Assembly: GCF_009812055.1 (NCBI RefSeq)
Contig: NZ_WQNH01000023.1
Coordinates: forward strand, 1 to 64,000
Length of the DNA: 64,000 nt
Source of the DNA: Chelativorans xinjiangensis
Lineage (GTDB): Bacteria; Pseudomonadota; Alphaproteobacteria; Rhizobiales; Rhizobiaceae
Direction: 5' to 3'
Part shown: positions 16,939-25,884 of the stretch, piece after piece
Numbering within the stretch: position 1 is the stretch's first letter
How the letters are laid out: every line of letters begins with the position of its first letter
The notes under the pieces: model-generated
Database searches by the model: none
The model's input: only the letters and a program-made list of their open reading frames with translations
Told to the model about the DNA's origin: nothing
Translations under genes and position numbers: made by a program

Positions 16939-18201
16939 CTACTCTCCCGCGATCTCGATCATCCTCTCGCGCGCTTCCTCGATGGCCTCGTCGATCTCGC
17001 CGTCGAAGACGGCGCGCTGCAACATGTTGATCCAGGGGCTTGCGTCCGAATTCACCATGTCGGCGAAATGGAAGACCCACGGCACATAGCCCACCTTGAG
17101 CGCTTCCGCCGTCACCTGCACCTTCGGCTGGTCCGCGAAATACTTGTTGTCGGTGGCGAGATCGGCGCGCACGGGCAGGATGCCGTTCTTGGCCAGCCCC
17201 TCCAATTGGGCCTCGTCGGTGAGCACCCAATTGATGAACTCGCGCGCCAGTTCCTCGTTCTTGGAGCCGCGCGGGATGGCGATGGTGTCGCCGCCCACAA
17301 AGCCCGAGACCTGGCCTTCCTCAAGGCCCGGCAACAGGGCTACGCCGTAATCGAGGTCGGGGAAGTCCGACTCCATCAAAGGAATGACGAAGCCGCCCGT
17401 GCCGGCGATACCGACATTGCCGTTGGTGAAACCGGAGACGAAATTCGCCCCGTTGTCCGTCTCCGCGCTCTCCGGCACCAGGCCCTCGGTCCACATGTCG
17501 CGGTAGACCTGAAGCACCTCCTTCACCGCTTCGCCCTCGAGCGCGGTGTCCTCGCCGTCGCGCGGCAGTATCTTGGCGCCGCCGGCGACCATCAAAGGCG
17601 AGGTGACGAAGATGTTGCAGCCCGGGCAGGAGCCGGCGAAGTAGAAGCCGTAGGTGTCGTCGCCAAGGGCAGCGATCTTCTTCGCCATCTCGTGAATTTC
17701 GTAGATCGTGCGCGGCGGCTTCTCCGGGTCGAGGCCGGCCTCGCGGAACAGGTCCTTGTTCCAGGCGATGACCGAGACGTCCGGCGCGAAGCCGGTACCA
17801 TAGGTACGGCCCTCGTAGGAGGAGATGTCCTTGTAGGCGTCGATCACCTTGTCGAAGTTAGGATTTTCCGCTGCCTCGTCGGAGATGTCGACGAGCGAGT
17901 CTGCCTTCATGAAGTCCGGCATGTAGATGAGATCGAGCGAGATCAGGTCCGGCGGCTCGCCGGCGGCGATGCTGGTGGCGAGCTTGGTCACCATCTGCAG
18001 ATTGGGGATGACGGTCAGTTCGATGCGGTTGTCCGGGCGGCTCTCGTTCCAAAGGTCGACGAGCACCTTGCCGGCATTGGCTGCGGTGCCGTCGCGCACC
18101 CACATGGTCATCTCCTGGGCGAAGACCGTGCCGGTCATAAAGGCGGCCGTCGCCGTGGCCAGCACGGCAGCCCCGACACGCCGGGCGTTCAACACTCTCA
18201 T
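16939..18201 (-). CDS. Sugar ABC transporter substrate-binding protein
   Basis: A 420-residue periplasmic binding protein. Residues 1-27 are a signal peptide ending MTGTVFAQ. The mature part begins EMTMWVRDGTAANAGK and shows the family-1 features (TVIPNLQMVTKLATSIAAGEPPDLISLD, ALLPGLEEGQVSGFVGGDTIAIP, EFINWVLTDEAQ). The ATG at 18201 has GAGGAAAT upstream; in-frame sequence before it is non-coding. It is the first gene of the module permease-permease-lacI-GH127, so an arabinose-containing oligosaccharide is a reasonable ligand, by context only. Confidence 0.92.
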   Translation of the reverse strand: MRVLNARRVGAAVLATATAAFMTGTVFAQEMTMWVRDGTAANAGKVLVDLWNESRPDNRIELTVIPNLQMVTKLATSIAAGEPPDLISLDLIYMPDFMKADSLVDISDEAAENPNFDKVIDAYKDISSYEGRTYGTGFAPDVSVIAWNKDLFREAGLDPEKPPRTIYEIHEMAKKIAALGDDTYGFYFAGSCPGCNIFVTSPLMVAGGAKILPRDGEDTALEGEAVKEVLQVYRDMWTEGLVPESAETDNGANFVSGFTNGNVGIAGTGGFVIPLMESDFPDLDYGVALLPGLEEGQVSGFVGGDTIAIPRGSKNEELAREFINWVLTDEAQLEGLAKNGILPVRADLATDNKYFADQPKVQVTAEALKVGYVPWVFHFADMVNSDASPWINMLQRAVFDGEIDEAIEEARERMIEIAGE

Positions 18202-18307
18202 TATTTCCTCCCATATCGCGGAACCGGCCACGGAGCCCGCCATGCTCCGCGGCAGGAACAGGCTCCCCTTCCGCTGGCCGCGGCTCCTCCCGCTGATATC
18301 GCCAATT

Positions 18308-18323
18308 AGGAAAACCTTTTCCT
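18308..18323. promoter_or_regulatory. Candidate LacI-type operator upstream of the binding-protein gene
   Basis: AGGAAAACCTTTTCCT has 7-base arms (AGGAAAA/TTTTCCT) around a 2-base centre, the size and A/T-rich arm layout of LacI-family operators. It lies about 107 bases before the ATG of the substrate-binding protein and 44 bases past the upstream AnmK gene. A regulator of the right family is encoded in the same operon. Confidence 0.4.
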
Positions 18324-18345
18324 TTTGTGAAGGTGACATGAGACG

Positions 18346-18364
18346 AGCCCCTTCGGAAGGGGCT
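18346..18364. terminator. Hairpin after the AnmK gene
   Basis: AGCCCCTT at 18346-18353 and AAGGGGCT at 18357-18364 form a perfect 8-bp stem with a CGG loop just downstream of the AnmK stop. The minus strand lacks a clear T-run, so termination would be partial; it could also limit read-through or mRNA decay between the two transporter modules. Confidence 0.45.
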
Positions 18365-18366
18365 GT

Positions 18367-19506
18367 TCAGGTGGAGCTGGCGCCGATGGGCGCCGCCGGC
18401 GCCAGAACGCCGCCGGACTGCGGCGCGCGCACACCGGTCGTCTGCGGAAAACTGTATGGCAGCCCGCGCAGGGAGCGGATCGCCAGATAGGCAAAGCACT
18501 CCGCCTCCACCGCGTCGCCGCGCAGGCCAACGCTCTCCGCGGGTAGCGCCTCCACGCCGGCCCGCCTGCCGATCTCCCGCATCATGAGCGGGTTCCTGCG
18601 GCCGCCGCCGCAAACGACGAGCCGCTCCGGCCTTCGCGGCAACAGGTCGAGCGCCTTGCCGACGGCGCCGGCGGTGAAGGCCGTGAGCGTTGCCGCGCCA
18701 TCGGCAAGCGTGAGCCCGTCGGCCATCGCGGCTGGAAAGTCGAACCGGTCGAGCGACTTCGGAAAGGGGGCGGCAAGGAACGGATGCTCCAGGAGCGCCC
18801 GCAGTCGCTCCTGGTCCACGGTGCCGCCGGCGGCGATTTCCCCGTCCCGGTCCATGGCCCCGGCATCGTACCGGGCGATCCAGTCGTTGAGCGGGGCGTT
18901 GGCCGGTCCGGTGTCGAAAGCGACCAGCCGCTCGCCGTCGCACCAGGTGATGTTCGCCACGCCGCCGAGGTTGAGGATGGCGGTGTCGGCCCCCGCGCCG
19001 ATCTTCTCAAGCATCGCTTTGTGGTAGATCGGCGCGAGGGGTGCCCCATGGCCGCCCGCCGCCACGTCGGCGGAGCGGAAATCGTAGACCACGTCGGTGC
19101 CGACGATCGCCGCCATCCGCGCGCCGTCGCCCAATTGCCGCGTCCGCCCGCGCCGATCGCCTTCGGGCGCAACATGCAGCACGGTCTGCCCGTGAAAACC
19201 CACCGCCGCGATGTCGGCGGGCTGAAAGCCGTGCTCTTCCAGAAACGCCTTCACCGCATGAGCCTGTGCCTCGCTAAGCGTAATCTCCGCCTCCCGGAAT
19301 ATCGCCGGCTCCGGCCCCTCGAAGCCCCACGCGCGGGCAGCCTGCAGCGTTTCGGCCAGCAATTCGCGCATCCCGGCGGGGTAGGGCGCGAGCGCCCACG
19401 GCCCGAACGCCTCGATCCGTTCGCCATCCGTCTTGATCGCCGCGATGTCGATATTGCCGTCGAGAACGGTCCCGGTCATCAGGCCGATGGCCCACACTGG
19501 CTGCAT
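18367..19506 (-). CDS. anmK: Anhydro-N-acetylmuramic acid kinase (AnmK family)
   Basis: A 379-residue sugar kinase of the ASKHA fold. Seen: the N-terminal phosphate loop as [15 protein letters not shown] where the usual form is [20 protein letters not shown], the [10 protein letters not shown] phosphate-2 motif, [13 protein letters not shown] and [10 protein letters not shown]. AnmK opens 1,6-anhydroMurNAc to MurNAc-6-phosphate during peptidoglycan recycling. The altered first loop looks like the rhizobial subgroup, so the true substrate could differ. It stands 88 bases after the ATPase gene, between two sugar-transport modules. Confidence 0.85.
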   Translation of the reverse strand: MQPVWAIGLMTGTVLDGNIDIAAIKTDGERIEAFGPWALAPYPAGMRELLAETLQAARAWGFEGPEPAIFREAEITLSEAQAHAVKAFLEEHGFQPADIAAVGFHGQTVLHVAPEGDRRGRTRQLGDGARMAAIVGTDVVYDFRSADVAAGGHGAPLAPIYHKAMLEKIGAGADTAILNLGGVANITWCDGERLVAFDTGPANAPLNDWIARYDAGAMDRDGEIAAGGTVDQERLRALLEHPFLAAPFPKSLDRFDFPAAMADGLTLADGAATLTAFTAGAVGKALDLLPRRPERLVVCGGGRRNPLMMREIGRRAGVEALPAESVGLRGDAVEAECFAYLAIRSLRGLPYSFPQTTGVRAPQSGGVLAPAAPIGASST

Positions 19507-19594
19507 GTTCCCGTTTCTCCTTTGTGCAGGGTTTTGGCGAGGAGCTTAGCGGCTTTTCACAGCGGGAGCGATGCGGGGGTGAGGGTAAACCCAC

Positions 19595-20692
19595 TCACAT
19601 CTCTTCAGCCACTTCCCCCTCCGCCACCCGCCTCCCATCGGCATCGAAGGCATGAAGAAACCGCTCGTCGAGCGCAAGCGAAACCGTGTCGCCGCTGGTG
19701 ATTCCCCGCTGCCCCGCAAGCGCGGCGACGATGCGCGGCTGGCCTTCCGCCTCGGCGTGGATGATGGTCTCGGGGCCGAGCGCTTCGACCAGGGTCACCG
19801 TGGCGGGGATGCGCGCCTGCCCGCCCTGCGTTTCGATGTGGTGCGGCCGTACGCCGATGGTGATGGGCTCGCCCTTGGGTCGTGCCGGAATGTGCAGCGA
19901 CAGCATGTGCCCGCCGTCGAGCTCGATGCGGGCGGCGCCCGCTTCGCCGCCCGCAAAGCGGCCTTCCAGGAAATTCATGTGCGGGGCGCCGATGAAGCCG
20001 GCGACGAAGCGGTTGGCCGGGCGGTTGTAGAGTTCGAGCGGCGTGCCGATCTGCTCCACCCGCCCATCGCGCAGGACGACGATGCGGTCTGCCAGGGTCA
20101 TGGCTTCCGTCTGGTCGTGGGTAACGTAGATCATGGTGGCGTCGAGCCGCTTGTGGAGCGCGGCGAGCTCGGCGCGCATCGTCACGCGCAACTCGGCGTC
20201 GAGGTTCGACAGCGGCTCGTCGAGCAGGAAGACGCCCGGCCGGCGCACCATGGCACGACCGATCGCCACGCGCTGGCGCTGACCGCCGGAGAGCTGCCGC
20301 GGCTTGCGCTCCAGAAGCTCCTCGATCCTCAGCATGCGGGCGATCTCGGTCACACGCGCCTCGATCTTGTCTCTCGGCGTCTTCGTGTTCTCCAGCCCGA
20401 AGGAGAGGTTTTGACGTACGCTCATATGCGGATAGAGCGCGTAGGACTGGAACACCATGGCGAGCCCGCGGTCGGCGGCCGCCAGATGGTTCACCACCTC
20501 GCCATCGAGCACCACGTCGCCCGAGGTCGCCTTCTCCAGGCCGGCGATGATGCGCAGTAGCGTGGACTTGCCGCAGCCGGACGGGCCGACGAAGACGACG
20601 AACTCCCTATCCTTCACCTCGATATCGACGTGGTGGAGCACGCCGACCGGGCCGAAGGACTTGCTGACGTTTTTCAGTTCGAGATGGCTCAT
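19595..20692 (-). CDS. ABC transporter ATP-binding protein, MalK/UgpC family
   Basis: A 365-residue ATPase. Walker A is GPSGCGKST, Q-loop follows, the signature is LSGGQRQRVAIGRAM and Walker B is VFLLDEPLSNLD; the switch His is in THDQTEAM. Residues about 240-365 form the MalK-type OB-fold regulatory domain (ITIGVRPHHIE). It is the only ATPase gene for two binding-protein/permease/permease sets in this region and probably energises both, as shared MsmK/UgpC-type ATPases do elsewhere. Ten bases separate it from the upstream permease. Confidence 0.95.
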   Translation of the reverse strand: MSHLELKNVSKSFGPVGVLHHVDIEVKDREFVVFVGPSGCGKSTLLRIIAGLEKATSGDVVLDGEVVNHLAAADRGLAMVFQSYALYPHMSVRQNLSFGLENTKTPRDKIEARVTEIARMLRIEELLERKPRQLSGGQRQRVAIGRAMVRRPGVFLLDEPLSNLDAELRVTMRAELAALHKRLDATMIYVTHDQTEAMTLADRIVVLRDGRVEQIGTPLELYNRPANRFVAGFIGAPHMNFLEGRFAGGEAGAARIELDGGHMLSLHIPARPKGEPITIGVRPHHIETQGGQARIPATVTLVEALGPETIIHAEAEGQPRIVAALAGQRGITSGDTVSLALDERFLHAFDADGRRVAEGEVAEEM

Positions 20693-20702
20693 GTGCTGCG
20701 GC

Positions 20703-21755
20703 CTATTTGATGCCCGTCGATGCGATGCCTGAGGTGATGAAGCGCTGCAGGAAGGCGAAGATCACCACGACAGGCAACATGCTGACCACCGTCATCGCCA
20801 GAACGTAGTGCCATTGCACGTTAAGCTCGCCTTGGAAGGAGTTGAGACCCACCTGCAGGGTGTAGAGCTCCTGGTCGGATAGCACGATCAGCGGCCAGAG
20901 AAAGTCGTTCCACCGCCACATGACCGAGAAGATGGCAAGCACGGCCACCGCCGGCATGGCGAGCGGCAGGACGATGCGCCAGTAGATCTTCCATTCGGAG
21001 GCATGGTCCATGCGCGCGGCCTCCAGCAGCTCGTCGGGGATGGTCAGCATGTATTGGCGCAGAAGGAAGACGCCAGTGGGGGTGGCCACTGTGGGCAGGA
21101 TGACGCCCCACAGGCTGTTGAAGAGGTTGAGCCCGTTGATGACCGAGAACAGCGGGATGATGATCACCGAAAGCGGCACCATCAGCGTGGCGAGGATGAT
21201 GGCGAGCACGGCCGTGCGGCCCTTGAACTGGTATTTCGACAGTGCGAAGGCGGCCATGGAGTTGAAGATGAGCGTGATGATCGTCGCCACCACCGTCACG
21301 AAGACGGAGTTGTAGAAATAGCGCAGGAAGTTGTAGCGCTTGAACGGGGTCGAATAGTTTTCCGTCGCAAGCTTGATCTCGCGCACCGGCTGGCGGGCGG
21401 TTAGCGGCACGCGGATGATCTCTTCGGGCGCTTCCGGATCCGCCATCTGCGCCACCGTGCCGATGCGACGGACCTGAACCAGCAGATGCTCCTCGCCGTC
21501 CTCCATCATCACCCGGTAGAGCGGCAGCGGCTCGTCGAAGCCTTCGACGTGCACCATCGCCGTCTCGTAGGGCAATAGCGTCGGCGGGAACTCGCTCAAG
21601 GCCGCGCGGGTCTTGAAGGAGGAAAGGCCGAGCCAGATGACCGGCCCGAACATCAGCAGAAGCCCGGCCACAAGCCAGATCCAGGCCAGCACGTCGGTGA
21701 AGTGCCAGGAAGCGCCACCGCGCCGGCGGGTGAGGAAGGTGGCAATCCCGCTCAT
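20703..21755 (-). CDS. Carbohydrate ABC transporter permease with enlarged periplasmic loop
   Basis: A 350-residue MalG-type permease. The ATG at 21755 overlaps the preceding permease stop (ATGA). Between the first helix (LAWIWLVAGLLLMFGPVIWL) and the second there is a loop of roughly 90 residues rich in acidic and beta-forming segments (VMMEDGEEHLLVQVRRIG, EEIIRVPLTARQPVREI), much longer than in the other MalG-type permease of this window. The EAA loop is EAARMDHASEWKIYWRIVLP. The extra domain faces the periplasm and may contact the binding protein. Confidence 0.92.
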   Translation of the reverse strand: MSGIATFLTRRRGGASWHFTDVLAWIWLVAGLLLMFGPVIWLGLSSFKTRAALSEFPPTLLPYETAMVHVEGFDEPLPLYRVMMEDGEEHLLVQVRRIGTVAQMADPEAPEEIIRVPLTARQPVREIKLATENYSTPFKRYNFLRYFYNSVFVTVVATIITLIFNSMAAFALSKYQFKGRTAVLAIILATLMVPLSVIIIPLFSVINGLNLFNSLWGVILPTVATPTGVFLLRQYMLTIPDELLEAARMDHASEWKIYWRIVLPLAMPAVAVLAIFSVMWRWNDFLWPLIVLSDQELYTLQVGLNSFQGELNVQWHYVLAMTVVSMLPVVVIFAFLQRFITSGIASTGIK

Positions 21756-22780
21756 CGCTGCTCCTTCCGCTCGCGCCAGGCCGAGGCAAGAAGCTGTATC
21801 AGCGTCAGCACGATCAGCACGACGGCCATGAGGATGGAGGCGGCGGACGCCAGCCCCAGATTGCGCACCTGCTGGGCAAGGCCGGTCTCGTAGATGTACT
21901 GCACCAGGAAGAGCGTTGCGGTACCGGGGCCGCCGCCGGTGAGCACAAAGACCTCGTCGAAGACCTGCACGGCGCGGATCAGCGCCAGCAGGATGACGAC
22001 GACCATGTTGGGCCACAGAAGCGGCAGCGTGATGCGGGTGAGCACCCGCCAGCGCGGCGCGCCGTCCATCTCGGCCGCCTCGTAGAGGTCGCGCGGGATG
22101 GCCTGCAGGCCGGCGAGCAGAATGAGCGTGTAGAAGCCGAGATGCGCCCAGATGGACAGGAAAATGGCCCAGAACATCGCCCAGCCGCGGTTGACCAGCC
22201 ACAGGACCGGCTCGAAGCCCAGCTCTAAAAGGGCAGCATTCAGGAGGCCGTTCCTCTGCAGGATCCACTTCCAGATCAGCGCCACGACCACAGGCGACAG
22301 GAGCACCGGGAAAAAGAAGACGGCGCGCCAGAAGCCGCGCGCCCGCATCTCGCGGTTGAGCACGAGGGCCGTGGCAAGCGAGACCAGCACAAGTGCGGTC
22401 ACCTGCACGACGACGAAAAAGCCGGTGTTGCCGACGGCGCGCCAGAAGCGGTCCTCGCGGCAGGAGGCGGCGTCGAGGAAGTCGCGGCAGGCAAGCAGCG
22501 TCTCGTATTGCAGCGTACCGACGAAGACCCGGTTGTTGAGGAACAGCGCTCCGCCGCCGGTGAAGGAGTAGGCGACGTTTAGCGTCATCGGGAACAGCAC
22601 GAAGATGCCGAAGACAAGCATATTGGGCGCGAGAAACGCGGCCGCCACGCCGCCGAGCCCAAAGCGCCGCTGCACAAAGCTCATCGGGCGGTCTATGAGG
22701 TTCATCGCCCAGCGGACGGGTGCGAGCAGCAAACCGGCGAAATGCCCGCCGCCGATCCCTTGGCGCGTTTCGACTGTCAT
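21752..22780 (-). CDS. Sugar ABC transporter permease (MalF type)
   Basis: A 342-residue CUT1 permease. ATG at 22780 (MTVETRQGIGG) is preferred to a TTG six codons upstream. Six helices follow a cytoplasmic N-terminus; a periplasmic loop carries two cysteines (LLACRDFLDAASCRED), perhaps a disulfide. The EAA loop is EAAEMDGAPRWRVLTRITLP. It follows the binding-protein gene after about 77 bases and overlaps the partner permease. Confidence 0.92.
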   Translation of the reverse strand: MTVETRQGIGGGHFAGLLLAPVRWAMNLIDRPMSFVQRRFGLGGVAAAFLAPNMLVFGIFVLFPMTLNVAYSFTGGGALFLNNRVFVGTLQYETLLACRDFLDAASCREDRFWRAVGNTGFFVVVQVTALVLVSLATALVLNREMRARGFWRAVFFFPVLLSPVVVALIWKWILQRNGLLNAALLELGFEPVLWLVNRGWAMFWAIFLSIWAHLGFYTLILLAGLQAIPRDLYEAAEMDGAPRWRVLTRITLPLLWPNMVVVILLALIRAVQVFDEVFVLTGGGPGTATLFLVQYIYETGLAQQVRNLGLASAASILMAVVLIVLTLIQLLASAWRERKEQR

Positions 22781-22857
22781 AGCTTCAAGGGGCCCCAATC
22801 AGACCTTGCAGGAGAGGGTCCCAAACCGCGATCACGCTTCGATGCACCCGGCCGCCC

Positions 22858-24135
22858 CTACCGCTGCGCCTCCTCGATCTGTTGCGCTATGTCATCCTCG
22901 ATGCGGCTGTACGCATCCTCCAGCGAAAGCTCGCCGGCGACCACTTGGCCGAGGCGGCCGATGATGGCGAAGTAGGTGACGTTCGCCCACTCCCAGGCCG
23001 GCATGCGATTGGCGAGCGGCGCGAGGTTTCCAACGGCGCCGACGAAGGTATCGAGCGATTCCTTCACATTCGGATTATCGGACTGGTAGTCGAGACCGGC
23101 TTTGGTGAGCCCAGCATGGCCGGGCAGGAAGAGCGTGTGCTCGTAAAACTCTTTCAGGACCGGCTCGCTCGCCAGCCAGTCCATGAGGCGGGCGACCTCT
23201 TCGGGATGCTCCGTGTACTTGATGCCGACCACGCCGGCGCCGCCGGGAAGGCCGGTGCAGGCCGCCGGGCCGCAGGGGTTGGGAACGGCCGCCCAGTCGA
23301 AGGCGTCGCCGATGGTTTCGGCGAACTGGCCGATCTGCCAGGAACCGGAGTAGTACATGACGACTTCGGCGTTGGCGAATTCCTCGTTGGCGCCGCGATA
23401 GGTCGTGCCCGACACGCTGCCCCAGATCTCCGGCGACATGGTGCCGTCCTCGTGCCACCGAGCGATCCGCTCAGCCATGGCCTTGAACCCGTCGTCGATG
23501 ACGGCCGGCATGCCGTCCTCGCCGATAAATCCGGCTCCCATGGAGATGGCCGGCCCGGTGAAGCGGTGGCCGGAGCGGTCCATTGCGAGCGGGATCGGGA
23601 TGTCCTGGTCCTCGGCGACCTTCTTGACCGCTTCGGCCCATTCGTCCCAGGTGGCATCCTCGCCCGGCAGCTCTACGCCCGCCTGCTCGAAAAGCGTGCG
23701 GTTGACGAAGGGCCCGGTGACGGTGAGCTGCGTCATATAGCCAGGGATCATGTCGCTGTCTTGCGGCCGCATCCAGTCGAGATAATTGCCGAAATTCTCC
23801 TCCCAATAGGAAGGGTCCTCAACGAGGTGGCGCAGGTCGAGCCAGTGGGGCGCGAGGTCCTTCAGCGTGGTGACACGCGCCAGGTCCGGCCCCTGGCCCG
23901 CCTCCAACTGCACGGGAAGCTGATCGCGGATAACGGTGTAGGCGACGTTGTCGAGCACGACCTTGATGTCCGGGTTCTCCTCCTCGAACCGGGACAGAAG
24001 ATCGGCCATGACATCGCCTTCGTTGCCGTCGGAATACCACATGAAACGAAGCTCCACGGGGTCCTGCGCGTAGGCTACAGCACTGAACGATGCCGCGGCG
24101 GCAAGTGCGGCCACCAGGGTCGTCTTTCTCAACAT
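22858..24135 (-). CDS. Sugar ABC transporter substrate-binding protein
   Basis: A 425-residue family-1 binding protein with a 23-residue signal peptide ending FSAVAYAQ. Mature features: LRFMWYSDGNEGDVMADLL, the QLEAGQGPDLARVT pocket segment, VVMYYSGSWQIGQF and the C-terminal EWANVTYFAIIGRLGQVVAGELSLEDA. A strong GGAGGAG ribosome site precedes the ATG. It heads the module SBP-permease-permease-ATPase-anmK. The ligand is unknown; AnmK downstream might point to an amino sugar. Confidence 0.93.
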   Translation of the reverse strand: MLRKTTLVAALAAAASFSAVAYAQDPVELRFMWYSDGNEGDVMADLLSRFEEENPDIKVVLDNVAYTVIRDQLPVQLEAGQGPDLARVTTLKDLAPHWLDLRHLVEDPSYWEENFGNYLDWMRPQDSDMIPGYMTQLTVTGPFVNRTLFEQAGVELPGEDATWDEWAEAVKKVAEDQDIPIPLAMDRSGHRFTGPAISMGAGFIGEDGMPAVIDDGFKAMAERIARWHEDGTMSPEIWGSVSGTTYRGANEEFANAEVVMYYSGSWQIGQFAETIGDAFDWAAVPNPCGPAACTGLPGGAGVVGIKYTEHPEEVARLMDWLASEPVLKEFYEHTLFLPGHAGLTKAGLDYQSDNPNVKESLDTFVGAVGNLAPLANRMPAWEWANVTYFAIIGRLGQVVAGELSLEDAYSRIEDDIAQQIEEAQR

Positions 24136-24267
24136 CGAAATCTCCTCCCTTTCCCGACTACTTCTTTACACTTCCGACTTATGAGCGGGTCCTGTGCATG
24201 CGTCCGTCGCATGTTGCCCTCTTCGCACCCTGCCGTCCACCTGCCCAAGGCGGGAAGGGGTGCCGAA

Positions 24268-24285
24268 AAGGGGCGAATACCCCTT
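24268..24285. repeat. Short inverted repeat upstream of the binding-protein gene
   Basis: AAGGGG and CCCCTT are separated by 6 bases, in the 194-base gap between the binding-protein gene and the downstream transglycosylase gene. It could be an operator or a stem in the 5' leader; there is no T-run. Confidence 0.25.
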
Positions 24286-24329
24286 CGATTGGATATGAAG
24301 GTGACTCCGGTTTTCGAAGGCGGCCGCGC

Positions 24330-24911
24330 CTACCGTCCGCAGCGCTGCATCTGATAGGCGTAGTCGTTGGCCATGGCGGCTGCTTTGCTGGCGGCTTTCT
24401 TCATGTGTGCGTTGTTGCGCCAGGCGCCGCTAGAGTAGCCGGCGTGACCGGCATAGTAAGCCAGATAGAGATTGTAGGTGTCGTTGAGCGCGATGCCGTT
24501 CTTGTGGTGGCTCTGGCGGTGGTACCAGCCGACGAAGTCCACCGCGTCGGCGAAATCGCCACGGCGGGCGCCTTGCCTGCCGGTTTCGCGCCGATAGCGG
24601 TCCCATGTGCCGTCGAGGGCCTGGGAATAGCCATAGGCGCTGGATGGGCGCTTCCAGGGAATGAAGCCGAGCAGCTTTTTACGCGGGGGCCTGGCATTGG
24701 CCTTGAAGCCGGACTCGGCGCGGATGGTTGCCATCAGCACGGGAACCGGCACACCGTACTGACGCTCGACGCGCTTGGCATCGCTGTACCAGCCGCCGAA
24801 CCAGCCGTCCTTCTGGTCGAACACGGAACAGAGATCGTTGATGTTTCCTGGCGTGGAGGCACAGCCGCCAAGCGCCAGAAGCACAACGGCGATCATTATG
24901 GCGCGCATCAT
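24330..24911 (-). CDS. Lytic transglycosylase (SLT domain) lipoprotein
   Basis: A 193-residue outer-membrane-type lipoprotein. The signal peptide ends in the lipobox LGGC at residues 14-17. The SLT-like domain follows: catalytic Glu in ATIRAESGF, then SSAYGYSQALDGTWDRY, where classic SLT domains have a GLMQ/GLMQL turn, and YNLYLAYYAGHAGY matching the closing Tyr-rich motif. It would cleave peptidoglycan to 1,6-anhydromuropeptides. The nearby AnmK gene acts on such products, though they are in different transcription units. Confidence 0.85.
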   Translation of the reverse strand: MMRAIMIAVVLLALGGCASTPGNINDLCSVFDQKDGWFGGWYSDAKRVERQYGVPVPVLMATIRAESGFKANARPPRKKLLGFIPWKRPSSAYGYSQALDGTWDRYRRETGRQGARRGDFADAVDFVGWYHRQSHHKNGIALNDTYNLYLAYYAGHAGYSSGAWRNNAHMKKAASKAAAMANDYAYQMQRCGR

Positions 24912-25110
24912 GCGCTGGCCATAACCCGTAAAATTCTAACAATTCCTAACCGCGGCGGCGGAATCGGCTGGAAGAGGCCGACACGATAGGCACCTGGGAG
25001 ACGGAAGCGGCGGGTACACCGGGCTTTTGCCGATCGCACAGGCGTCCCGTGCCAGGCATCTAGCGCTTGCATAGGGATGGCAAAAATGACATCCATCCAC
25101 GCAGGGTTGT

Positions 25111-25131
25111 GCATTGCACGGGGTGTAATGC
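25111..25131. promoter_or_regulatory. Candidate operator of the TetR gene
   Basis: GCATTGCA and TGTAATGC form an imperfect inverted repeat (7 of 8 pairs) with a 5-base centre, ending about 20 bases before the proposed TTG start of the TetR gene. A second pair, GGATGG and CCATCC, lies at about 25075-25098. Autoregulation is a common arrangement in the family. Confidence 0.35.
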
Positions 25132-25150
25132 GCTTGGGGGTGAGAAGATA

Positions 25151-25840
25151 TTGAAAACGCCACGGAAGCGATCAAGTCGCCGTCGTGCGCCTGTTCGCAA
25201 AGCCACGCAGCTCGAGGCCAAGCTGCAACCGTCGCAGAAGCGCGCGAAAAGCACGTTCGAGACCATTCTCGACGTGACCGGCCGGCTGCTGGGCGAGGTG
25301 GGGGTCGAGCGGCTTTCAACCAACATGATCTGCGAACGGGCAGGGATGACGCCACCTGCGCTTTACCGATGGTTTCCCAACAAATACGCCATCCTGGCGG
25401 AACTTGCCCGCCGGATGACAACGGCGCAGCTGGAAGCGGTGGAAGGGTTGTGGCAGCAGCGGGCGGATGCCGTCGAGGCTTTTCCCGAGGCGGCGGACGA
25501 GATCGCCGAGGTCCTGAAGCAGCTGAACAAGATCACGCGGGGCAGGCCCGGGGGGATCTGGATCATGCGGGCCATGCGCGCCGTGCCGATGCTGCGGGAC
25601 ATACGAATGGCGTTCCGGACGCGGCTCGCCGCCATCATCCGCGACGGCCTACGCGCACGGGGGGTGCATGCGGCGCCGGAGGAGGAACTCGACATTGCCG
25701 CGCACCTGATCGCCGAGGCCATTTTGGCGGCCGACGAGATGGCGGCGGAAGGCCCGGCCTCCGATGTCGACGCCATCGCCCGGGAGATCGGATGGATGGT
25801 CGAGCTCTACGCCCGCAAACGCTGGGCGCCACTGCGGTAA
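25151..25840 (+). CDS. TetR/AcrR family transcriptional regulator
   Basis: A 229-residue regulator, start uncertain. TTG at 25151 is chosen because GTGAGAAG precedes it; an upstream TTG at 25067 would add 28 residues without family character. After an Arg/Lys-rich tail (TPRKRSSRRRAPVRK) comes the TetR DNA-binding region: ETILDVTGRLLGEVGVERLS, then the HTH NMICERAGMTPPALYRWFPN. The C-terminal ligand domain is helical and not assignable. Convergent with the phosphatase gene. No target can be named beyond itself. Confidence 0.85.
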   Translation: MKTPRKRSSRRRAPVRKATQLEAKLQPSQKRAKSTFETILDVTGRLLGEVGVERLSTNMICERAGMTPPALYRWFPNKYAILAELARRMTTAQLEAVEGLWQQRADAVEAFPEAADEIAEVLKQLNKITRGRPGGIWIMRAMRAVPMLRDIRMAFRTRLAAIIRDGLRARGVHAAPEEELDIAAHLIAEAILAADEMAAEGPASDVDAIAREIGWMVELYARKRWAPLR

Positions 25841-25884
25841 TAGCCTCTCGGTCACGGCGGGCGCCCGACCGATATCGACCTCCA

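Noticed and set aside
22781-22857. Extension of the MalF-type permease to a TTG at 22798
   Set aside because: Adds six residues (MGPLEA) without a ribosome site; the ATG at 22780 suffices.
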